64,000 nt of DNA from Trinickia violacea (GTDB lineage Bacteria > Pseudomonadota > Gammaproteobacteria > Burkholderiales > Burkholderiaceae), in NCBI RefSeq assembly GCF_005280735.1, contig NZ_CP040077.1:1550001-1614000 (forward strand), given 5' to 3'. Shown piece by piece: positions 35,292 to 42,250 of the stretch. The position numbers were made by a program, and so were the translations under genes. How positions within the stretch are numbered: the first letter of the stretch is position 1; the number at the start of each line of letters is the position of its first letter. The notes under the pieces are model-generated. The model saw nothing but the letters and a program-made list of their open reading frames with translations. It was not told where the DNA came from and did no database searches.

Positions 35292-36449
35292 TCAGAGCGG
35301 CTCAATGGTCAATCCACCAAGACGAGAAACGGATTGGACAAGTTCAACAACCGCAGCGCATTGAATCGTGCCAGCCACGCGCTGCCTTAAACTTTCGAAA
35401 GGAAGGCGTTCGGCACCGTTCAGCATCTCGCAGAGGGCGGCAAACAGGGCGTTAGGGCGACCCCAGATCAGGCGTCGCCTTACGAGCAGGGCCGCCCGGT
35501 TCGCAAGACGTGTATGCAGCAAGGGCCAGCCCGAGTGGGCGCGCAATGCGCTGTTGCGCAGCACGGCTTCATCGTAAGACGCTCTCGCTACAGTACTCAG
35601 TTCCGGTGGGGTGATGAGGTAGTTGTTGCTACGCACCGCCATTCGCCTCAGTTCGGCCAACTCCTGTAAGGTGACTGACTGATTAGCGACCGCCGCGAAT
35701 GACTTGGCATTGGGCGCGAACAGCCGCAGACCTTCCGCGCACTCCAGCATTGGGTCATCGGGAAACAGCGTTAGCCCGAGCGTTGTTGAAAACTCTCGGG
35801 TCTGAAGTACGTGAAAGTCTCCCATTGGGATGAAGAGCAAGTCGCCTGGCTGCAACTCATAGCGCAGCGCGTGCGGAAGTAGGAGCGAGTAGTCAGTAGT
35901 GGACAGCGTGCCGCCTGTGAGCTCAAAGTAACGCTGGCGCGGCCAGATATAAGCAGTCTTGCTTGCTGGACCTAAATGCCAGAGCAGGGACTGATCGACG
36001 TCGTCATGCACGCCGAATGGCGTATAGCCGTAGTTTCCAAAAAACGCATAGAAATCTGCCCCGCATGCAGGGGGCGCGCCGAGCGCATCGAACAGGGGTA
36101 TGAGCACCTCTTGCCGCATAAGCTCGGTGAATTGCGGGCACCAGCCGCTCAGTCCATTGAGTGTCGTGCAATATTCCGCGCTTTCGTTGGCAGTTGCGAG
36201 ACGCTGGTCAAGCGTTAGATCGGTCCGGTTCGCTAATGCGACAAGCGCGTCAGTTATTGTGTAACGCTGTCCGCCTTGCACCCAAGCTCGAACGCGAGGT
36301 AGTTCTTGCGGTGAGAAGCGCGTAAACATACGACTCACCGCGTTTAGCATGCGCACATGGCCTGGCATCGCGGCAACCAGTCGTACTGGCCGTGTCAGGC
36401 CTTTCGATTCGGCCACCAGTCGGCTTGCCCAACCTGGAATTATTTCCAT
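35292..36449 (-). CDS. JmjC-like peptide oxygenase, second paralog
   Basis: A 385-residue protein whose core FFGNYGYTPFGVHDDVDQSL gives the iron ligands His148 and Asp150; the distal His213 is in IPMGDFHVLQ. The core strongly resembles that of the next-upstream paralog, while N- and C-terminal regions differ. The C-terminal 100 residues look like a winged helix of the kind found in ribosomal-oxygenase JmjC proteins, possibly for substrate docking. Fe(II)/2-oxoglutarate-dependent hydroxylation of the precursor is inferred. A good AGGAGGAG site precedes the ATG, and 39 bases separate it from the paralog. Confidence 0.82.
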   Translation of the reverse strand: MEIIPGWASRLVAESKGLTRPVRLVAAMPGHVRMLNAVSRMFTRFSPQELPRVRAWVQGGQRYTITDALVALANRTDLTLDQRLATANESAEYCTTLNGLSGWCPQFTELMRQEVLIPLFDALGAPPACGADFYAFFGNYGYTPFGVHDDVDQSLLWHLGPASKTAYIWPRQRYFELTGGTLSTTDYSLLLPHALRYELQPGDLLFIPMGDFHVLQTREFSTTLGLTLFPDDPMLECAEGLRLFAPNAKSFAAVANQSVTLQELAELRRMAVRSNNYLITPPELSTVARASYDEAVLRNSALRAHSGWPLLHTRLANRAALLVRRRLIWGRPNALFAALCEMLNGAERLPFESLRQRVAGTIQCAAVVELVQSVSRLGGLTIEPL

Positions 36450-36488
36450 ATGATGCTCCTCCTATTTTCACCGGCAACGGGGGCTCCA

Positions 36489-37766
36489 TCATTGCTGGGC
36501 GGTTGCAGAGATTGGCAGCACGCCGCCGAGTCGGCGAAGCTGGACTAATATGCCCAACAGCGCTTCCAAAGAGACGTTTCCCTTCAACGATGAATACAAA
36601 TCACGTGCGCTGAACGGCGTGTGCGGGATGGCCTCGAGCAAGGTTGTACCTACCGCGCCGCGCCTAAGACGAATGTGGTTGCCACGCGCAAACACCAAGA
36701 GGTCGTCACCGACCTCCACCGTGTTAAGTGGGAAATCGGGATCGCGAATCCAGCCGGCATCGGGTGTGACCGTGTCCTTCTCATGACAGGTGTAGGAATA
36801 GCGCAGCCAGCGCCGACTTGCGGTCGGTGCCCCGTGCTCGATCCGGATGCGTCGAAGCCATTCGGCCATCGTGTCACCAGCGGCCTCGGCGCGCGCGATG
36901 ATCTGACTAACGTTTCCTCGCAGACGCTGCTCGGTAATGGCGTGTTGCAGCATCTGCTGGCTCACCTTCTCGTCGGTGTATTTCGATATGGCGAACGCTA
37001 TGCCGATGGAAAAACCATCGGTATTGCCGATGTGGTACCAGTGTGGAGGGAGCAAGAAGACATCTCCAGATTCAATCGAAAAGGTTTGGCCATGAGGTGT
37101 CAGAAGTTCCGGATTGAAGCAATTCTTGCGCGGACCGTTTAGCCGATGGAACGCACTTCTGCTGAACAGCGTCATCGCTTTGGTGGTCGGGCCCGCATGA
37201 AAGTGGACGACCGACGTATACGGATCGTCTATGTGAATCCCGAAGGGCGTATAGCCGTAGTTGCCGATGAACAGAGTGACTTCAATCATACTTCGCCAAT
37301 GCCCTTGCGCTTCGACGACTGGCGCGAAAACCCGGGCTGCCATGCGCGCCAACGGATCCGACCATTGCTCCGCCCCGTTGACGACTATTCCGAACTTGCG
37401 GCCGCCGGTGACGCGCGACATAAAGTGCGGGAAGTTCTCGCCTGAGTCCGGCGAATTGAGCAGAACCTCGTTCTCGTACTTGGGGCTCAGCATGCCGTCG
37501 ATGTACACGCGAAACCATCCGTTGATGGCTCGCTCGGCTTCCGTCGCCATGCCGGCAAAGAGATCGAAGAACAGCGCGTCATTGAATAGGGATGGGTCGA
37601 ACACGTGCTTCAGTAACAGAGGATCCATCACGTGAGGGGACTTGACCGGATCGTATTCGGCGGTCGCGACGGCGGCTTCGTGGGCGCGGATGTGTGAAAT
37701 CAGCGGCTGCACACGCCTGATGGTGTCGGCAGAGATTGGAACGTTGGGGTGTTTCACATCGAACAT
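36489..37766 (-). CDS. JmjC-like peptide oxygenase, first paralog
   Basis: A 425-residue protein. IGNYGYTPFGIHIDDPYTSV holds iron ligands His178 and Asp180, and LLPPHWYHIGNTDGFS the distal His245. Its C-terminal region (about 335-415: LRLRRGAVGTTLLEAIPHTP then LEALLGILVQLRRLGGV) looks like a winged helix/leader-recognition module. I place the start at 37766 (MFDVKHPN); a GTG at 37832 lies before an intercistronic hairpin and is less likely, though the binding site at 37766 is weak (AGAG). It is the first enzyme after the precursor gene, with no similar oxygenase elsewhere in the window except its neighbours. Confidence 0.82.
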   Translation of the reverse strand: MFDVKHPNVPISADTIRRVQPLISHIRAHEAAVATAEYDPVKSPHVMDPLLLKHVFDPSLFNDALFFDLFAGMATEAERAINGWFRVYIDGMLSPKYENEVLLNSPDSGENFPHFMSRVTGGRKFGIVVNGAEQWSDPLARMAARVFAPVVEAQGHWRSMIEVTLFIGNYGYTPFGIHIDDPYTSVVHFHAGPTTKAMTLFSRSAFHRLNGPRKNCFNPELLTPHGQTFSIESGDVFLLPPHWYHIGNTDGFSIGIAFAISKYTDEKVSQQMLQHAITEQRLRGNVSQIIARAEAAGDTMAEWLRRIRIEHGAPTASRRWLRYSYTCHEKDTVTPDAGWIRDPDFPLNTVEVGDDLLVFARGNHIRLRRGAVGTTLLEAIPHTPFSARDLYSSLKGNVSLEALLGILVQLRRLGGVLPISATAQQ

Positions 37767-37803
37767 TATTGACGCTCTATTAATACGGAATGCGAAACGA
37801 ATA

Positions 37804-37820
37804 GGGCGGCTGAGCCGCCC
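37804..37820 (-). terminator. Intercistronic hairpin after precursor gene
   Basis: GGGCGGC (37804-37810) and GCCGCCC (37814-37820) form a perfect 7-bp stem with a 3-base loop, 24 bases after the precursor stop. On the minus strand it is followed by CTATTCGTTTCG, only weakly U-rich. It probably acts as a partial terminator or RNA-stability element giving more precursor than enzyme transcript. Confidence 0.55.
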
Positions 37821-37844
37821 GGTGAAGATCACGAAAACAATGGA

Positions 37845-37988
37845 TTACCGGCGGATGTGGCGTACGGGGCGAACCAGCGAGATCTGAGGCGTGTCTTCGA
37901 CGACCTCCAGGCCGAATTGCTCAGCGCCGGCCTCCGGTTGGTTAGCTTCAACGTTCTCGATTTCCTTCTTCTCGAATTCATTTTGCAT
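37845..37988 (-). CDS. Candidate RiPP precursor peptide, 47 aa
   Basis: A 47-residue peptide with a strong GGAG site 6-9 bases before ATG 37988. Residues 1-32 are acidic (many Glu, one Asp, Asn-rich, start MQNEFEKKEIENVEANQPEA), like a leader; the tail PQISLVRPVRHIRR (residues 34-47) is basic with Arg40, Arg43, Arg46, Arg47, His44 and Pro41. This charge split, its position as first gene of the operon and the downstream arginase and oxygenases make it the likely substrate: Arg to ornithine, with hydroxylation of Arg, His, Pro or aliphatic residues. There is no Cys, so lanthionine or thioether chemistry is excluded. The exact core boundary is unknown. Confidence 0.75.
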   Translation of the reverse strand: MQNEFEKKEIENVEANQPEAGAEQFGLEVVEDTPQISLVRPVRHIRR

Positions 37989-38129
37989 GAGTTTCTCCGG
38001 TCTAGAGAGGGGCAAAAGAAAAAACTTCACGTGTGCAGCCACTTTCTCCTTGCCAATGCGGTAGGCATGGAGATTCGATGCATCAAAGATGCTGGAGCTC
38101 CGCCAACATTTTGCTAACGAAGCCATTTC

Positions 38130-38159
38130 ATACTAACTACAGAGGTTGTGGCTCGTCAA
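38130..38159 (-). promoter_or_regulatory. Putative promoter of the peptide operon
   Basis: On the minus strand TTGACG (38159-38154) and TAGTAT (38135-38130) are spaced by 18 bases, about 140 bases upstream of the precursor start, within an AT-rich stretch of 37989-38373 that has no other convincing gene. It fits a sigma70-type promoter only approximately. Confidence 0.4.
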
Positions 38160-38373
38160 TGATTATTCGTTAGGAATCCATGTTGATAGGTAGCGTCATC
38201 AGATTCGCACAACCTGCTTAACTTTAATTAATTCGCATATCAGTATAAAGAGGCGAGAATGGACTGTCCCAATGGACATTGAAATTTTCGTCAGGGGCTG
38301 TCCCCGGTGGGGGATGGATTTGTGTCGCACGTTATCGAGGGCAGATGTCGGTTGTGGCGTTGGCAAACGAGCT

Positions 38374-38694
38374 GCGATGCCGCACCGCGTGACCGACATC
38401 CTGCGCAACCGCTATGGCGACTGCAAGGACTACGTCGCGCTTTACGGCGCGCTGCTCGCCGCGGTGGGGATACGGAGCGAACCGGCGCTGATCGGGCTGG
38501 GGCCCGTCTATTCGCTGCCGTCGGTGCCCGGCTACGGGGCAACGGCAATCAATCACGTGATCGTATGGATTCCTGAGTTAAAGGTCTTTGCGGATACGAC
38601 CGCGGGCGGCACCGAGTTCGGCTATCTGCCGCCGATCCTGATGGACCGCCCGGCGCTCCTCGTCGACGAGGGCGTCCTCACACCCGCGGCCTGA
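38374..38694 (+). pseudogene. Truncated duplicate of the transglutaminase-like gene
   Basis: Bases 38374-38678 repeat 30402-30706 with four mismatches; one changes the residue after YGDCKD from His to Tyr. The fragment keeps the Cys-His-Asp region but lacks signal peptide, DUF3857 domain and C-terminal third, and has no start or binding site of its own. After the repeat, the frame closes quickly (TPAA, stop 38692-38694). It is a dead gene fragment and the right-hand copy of the direct repeat around the peptide cluster. Confidence 0.9.
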
Positions 38695-38718
38695 ACAAGC
38701 CGTCCTACCGAGGCCGTG

Positions 38719-39891
38719 TCAAATCACATTGCGCTCGACGAGCGGCCGTCCCTGCAGCACCCGCTCGAACCCCAGCGCCGATAGATCGAGCGTGACGAAT
38801 CGGCCGTGCAGGATGAGCTCGGCGACGCCGCGCCCCGTCGCCGGCCCTTGCTGCAACCCGTGCCCGGTGAAGCCGTTGGCGAACACGCAGTTCTCGACAT
38901 CGGGGTGATAGCCGATGATCGCGTTCTGGTCGAACACGTTGTACTCGTAGTAGCCGGACCACGCGTTCTGTATCCGCAGCGCTTCGAATTGCGGCACGCG
39001 GTGCGCGAGCGCGGGCCAGATCTTGTCGTCGAAGATCGTGTAGTCGACGTCGTCGAGCGGCAGATCGTCGGGGTCGGGACCGGAGGAAGGGGAGGCGCCG
39101 CACAGGAACGTCTTGCCTTCGGGGCGGAAATAAACGCCCGTCGGGTCGATCACGAGCGGGCACTTGTCGAGCTTCGCGGGCGAGCTCACGTTGAAGATGC
39201 TGCGGCGCCGCGCGTACACGGGCAAGTCGATGCCGACCATCTCGGCAATGCGCCGCGCCCACGGCCCGGCGGCATCGACGAGCACGTCGCAATCGAACGT
39301 CTGCCCCTGCTTGGTCAGCACTTGCTGAACGCGCTGTCCGTCGCGACGCACGCTCGCCACTTCCGCGGCTACATAGCGCGCCCCTAGCGCCTGCGACTTC
39401 TTTCGCAAGCCCTGCACGAGCCCGTAGCCGTCGAACCAGCCTTCGCCGGAGACGCCATAGGTGCCCGCCACGAGATCGTCGGTGTTGAGCCACGGAAACG
39501 CCGCTTGCAATGCGTCGCGCGGCATGTACCGGATCTGCGCGCCGAGCGAGGTCTGCAGCGCATGGTTCTCACGCAGGATCGACTCGCCGGCGGCGGTGGC
39601 GAGAAAGAGATAGCCGCCCTCGTGCAATTCGATCGACGGTTTGTCTTCGCCGATGGCGAGCCGCTCGCCGATCGAGCGCAGAAACTCGATGCCGAACAGC
39701 GACATCTGGACCGACAGCGCGGTGGAAAACTGCTGCCGTATCGACGCCGCCGACAGTGCCGACGATGCGCGCGCATAGGTGGGATCGCGCTCGATCACGG
39801 TCACGTCGACGGTCGCGTCGGCCGAGCGCAGAAAATACGCGATCGAGCTGCCGATCACGCCGCCGCCTACGATGACGACTTTCGAAGTCAT
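38719..39891 (-). CDS. FAD-dependent amine/amino acid oxidoreductase (DAO family)
   Basis: A 390-residue flavoprotein. The N-terminal dinucleotide motif is VVIVGGGVIGSSIAYFL, followed by ERDPTYARASSALSAASIRQ; the C-terminal FTGHGLQQGPATGRGVAELI completes the FAD site, as in the DAO/FOXRED1 group. It probably oxidises a D- or secondary amino acid; the acceptor may be O2 or the respiratory chain. The start is ATG 39891 (MTSKVV). A strong terminator lies upstream, so it is transcribed separately from the binding-protein gene ahead of it, yet the pairing suggests uptake plus oxidation of one amine compound. Confidence 0.88.
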   Translation of the reverse strand: MTSKVVIVGGGVIGSSIAYFLRSADATVDVTVIERDPTYARASSALSAASIRQQFSTALSVQMSLFGIEFLRSIGERLAIGEDKPSIELHEGGYLFLATAAGESILRENHALQTSLGAQIRYMPRDALQAAFPWLNTDDLVAGTYGVSGEGWFDGYGLVQGLRKKSQALGARYVAAEVASVRRDGQRVQQVLTKQGQTFDCDVLVDAAGPWARRIAEMVGIDLPVYARRRSIFNVSSPAKLDKCPLVIDPTGVYFRPEGKTFLCGASPSSGPDPDDLPLDDVDYTIFDDKIWPALAHRVPQFEALRIQNAWSGYYEYNVFDQNAIIGYHPDVENCVFANGFTGHGLQQGPATGRGVAELILHGRFVTLDLSALGFERVLQGRPLVERNVI

Positions 39892-39902
39892 ACGGACTCC
39901 GC

Positions 39903-39935
39903 CAAAAGAAAACACGACGCCCGAAGGCGCCGTGT
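39903..39935 (-). terminator. Rho-independent terminator of the binding-protein gene
   Basis: On the minus strand ACACGGCGCC, a UUCG tetraloop and GGCGTCGTGT form a 10-bp stem with one G-T pair (39935-39912), directly followed by TTTCTTTT (39911-39904). It stands downstream of the LivJ-like gene and just ahead of the oxidoreductase start. Confidence 0.85.
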
Positions 39936-40025
39936 GCCGATCACGACGACGGCGTCCGCTTCATCGATCGGACGCCGGCCGCACCGCGCGGCTCACTCGG
40001 CCGTTGCGGTGCGGAACCGCTCAGG

Positions 40026-41186
40026 TCAAGTCGCGCTCTTCGTCACGATCGTAACCCATTGGCCGTCTTTCACCTGATAGAGCGTCGACAAACCGCTCTT
40101 CAACGATCCGTCCGCATTGAACGAGATGTGTCCCGTGATGCCTTCGAAATCGATCTTCTTGAGGTACGGGCGATAGGCGTCGGGCGAGGTCGAGTTCGCG
40201 GCCTGCATGGCCTTGATCGCGGCCCACGCGGCGTCGTAGCCGAACGGCGCGTACGACAGCACATCGACGCCGAAGCGCTTCTTGAAGCGCTCGGCGAAGG
40301 TCTTGCCTGCAGGCAGCTCGTCGAGCGGACGCCCGTATTCCCACGCCATCGCGCCGCTGGCCGCGTCGCCCGCGAGCTTGATGAATTCGGCATCCTTTAC
40401 GCCGCCGCCGCCCAGGAATTGCGCGGTCATGCCGAGCGCTTTCATCTTCTTCACGACGCCCGCGGCCTGCGTGTCGAGGCCGCCGAAGAAGATCAGGTCG
40501 GCGTTGGCCGACTTGATCTTCGTGAGCTGGGTGGAGAAGTCGACCGCCTGGTTGTTGGTGTACTCGCGCGCGACGATCGTGCCGCCGTGCGCCTTCACCG
40601 CTTTCTCGAACTCGTCGGCTTCGCCCTGGCCGAACGCGGTGCGGTCGTCGATGATCGCGATGCGCTTGGCCTTCGTGATGTCGACGGCGTAGGCGCCCGC
40701 GTTGCCCGCGTTCTGCGCATCGTTCGAGATCACCATGAACACGTTGGCGAGGCCGCGGCCGCTGATCGTCGGGTTCGTGGCGGCGGGGTCGATCATCGGG
40801 ATGCCAGCCTTGTCGTAGATCGGCGAGGCGGGCAGCGTCGTGCCCGAGTTGAAGTGGCCGACCACCACGGCGACGTTCTGGTCGACGAGCTTCTGCGCGG
40901 CCTGGACGCCCGCGCGCGGGTCGGCCTGGTCGTCTTCGGCGACGAGCTGGAAGCTCGGCGCTTTGCCGTCGATCAGGATCTTCTGCGCCTTGGCGTCTTC
41001 GAGCGCGAGCTGCACGCCGTTTTGCAAGTCTTTGCCGTAGCCGGCGTTGGCGCCGGTGAGCGGCGCGGCATAGCCGATCTTGATGACGGCGTCCTGCGCG
41101 TAAGCGGCGAGGGGTGCTGCGGCAAGCAGGGTGCTGAAAGCGGCAGCGGCAATAGCGTATGGCTGAAACGTCTTGCGAAGGCTCAT
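40026..41186 (-). CDS. Branched-chain amino acid ABC transporter binding protein (LivJ-like)
   Basis: A 386-residue periplasmic binding protein. Signal peptide: residues 1-28, MSLRKTFQPY then a hydrophobic stretch ending AAYAQ. Mature start DAVIKIGYAAPLTGANAGYG and VVGHFNSGTTLPASPIYDKA are typical of the Leu/Ile/Val-binding family, as are DRTAFGQGEADEF and DLIFFGGLDTQ. No permease or ATPase genes are adjacent, so it must deliver to a transporter encoded elsewhere. ATG 41186 gives the normal signal peptide. A good terminator follows. Confidence 0.93.
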   Translation of the reverse strand: MSLRKTFQPYAIAAAAFSTLLAAAPLAAYAQDAVIKIGYAAPLTGANAGYGKDLQNGVQLALEDAKAQKILIDGKAPSFQLVAEDDQADPRAGVQAAQKLVDQNVAVVVGHFNSGTTLPASPIYDKAGIPMIDPAATNPTISGRGLANVFMVISNDAQNAGNAGAYAVDITKAKRIAIIDDRTAFGQGEADEFEKAVKAHGGTIVAREYTNNQAVDFSTQLTKIKSANADLIFFGGLDTQAAGVVKKMKALGMTAQFLGGGGVKDAEFIKLAGDAASGAMAWEYGRPLDELPAGKTFAERFKKRFGVDVLSYAPFGYDAAWAAIKAMQAANSTSPDAYRPYLKKIDFEGITGHISFNADGSLKSGLSTLYQVKDGQWVTIVTKSAT

Positions 41187-41492
41187 GTTTTTCTCTCGGT
41201 TGTCGAACTGGAGGAAAAATCTCACGTGTGCCACCTCTGCTGAACGGCTTGTTCAATGGCAAGCCACAACGTCATTCGAAGCGGTCACATGGCGCGAATA
41301 TAGAAAGCCAATATGGGCCCGTCTTGACTGTTCGCAGCGTCCGGCATGCGCATTTCGGCATAGGCGAAAAACGCGCGGCAGTAGGGGTAATACTGAGGAA
41401 AGGCTGGTCGGGCGGGCGCGCGGGGAAGTCCGCGTGCGCGAGTGGCGCGCGCTGTACCGAGTGGTCCCGGCACAGCGCGGCAAGAGCATGTG
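41187..41492. other. Intergenic region upstream of LivJ-like gene
   Basis: About 305 bases holding the promoter of the binding-protein gene and the end of the neighbouring hypothetical gene's transcript. No gene, and no clear operator, is visible. Confidence 0.4.
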
Positions 41493-41954
41493 TCAGTGTT
41501 CGTGCTGCAATTGGGCAAGCGTGTCGCGCAGTGCGACGAGCGGCGCTTTGGTTTCGTCGTCGGCCCAATGATCGAGATCGTCGAGTGCGCGCTCGCAGCC
41601 GTCGAGCAACACGTCGAAGTCGATCGGCACGCCGTTCGCGAGCGCGAAGCGGATTATTTCCGCAAAGCGTTCGCACTCGTCGTCGCCGTACGAGATGTCG
41701 AGATTCTCCGCGATGATCGCGGCGATGTTGCTGCGTGCGCGGTCGTCTTCGTCGACCATGTCGACGATGCCGCGCGCAACCGCAGGCGAGTAATACAGTG
41801 CGATGTCGAGCCAATGCGCGGCGTCGAAATCGGGCTCGCCGAGCTGCGCCTCGAAGTATTCGATGCCTTCCTGTTCGTGTGCTTCGTCCGCATCGATAGT
41901 GATGCATAACTGCTCGAAATATTCTTCCCGCTCGCTGCGGATGTTGCCGCCCAT
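41493..41954 (-). CDS. Acidic hypothetical protein, 153 aa
   Basis: A strongly acidic soluble protein, opening MGGNIRSEREEYFEQLCITI, mainly helical with repeated DE-rich stretches (VDEDDRARSN, YGDDECERF, DLDHWADDETK). It has no signal peptide, membrane segment or catalytic motif that I can identify. The start at 41954 follows GAGG; the open frame continues upstream but without a site. It faces away from the chemoreceptor gene. Function unknown; acidic helical proteins of this size are often binding or inhibitor proteins, which is only a guess. Confidence 0.7.
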   Translation of the reverse strand: MGGNIRSEREEYFEQLCITIDADEAHEQEGIEYFEAQLGEPDFDAAHWLDIALYYSPAVARGIVDMVDEDDRARSNIAAIIAENLDISYGDDECERFAEIIRFALANGVPIDFDVLLDGCERALDDLDHWADDETKAPLVALRDTLAQLQHEH

Positions 41955-42250
41955 CTGATCCTCGTTGGCTGGTGATTCGATAGCGCCGTTCGGTGCGCAA
42001 CGGATTATAGGCGGTCGGAACGCGGCAAACGAAAGACGAAGCGGGAACCGAGGGCAACGATTCACAGCGATTCGCATCGGCGCGTAATACGAGGTAAGGA
42101 AACGCTTAATCGGCCCGCTGGCCTTGGCGGCATGCGGCTGCACGAACGTTCGCGCTGGAGACTTTTCTCAAGAGTTGGGATTTCCGGCCGTTATCGCGCC
42201 AGAGGATCACGAGTCCTCGAAAGCCTATTCGTCCGAAGGAACCCTCCCTC

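Noticed and set aside
38272..38694. 140-codon frame as an intact small transglutaminase-like gene
   Set aside because: Only the part from 38374 is homologous to the full gene; the preceding codons are unrelated, and no binding site, signal peptide or C-terminal third is present.
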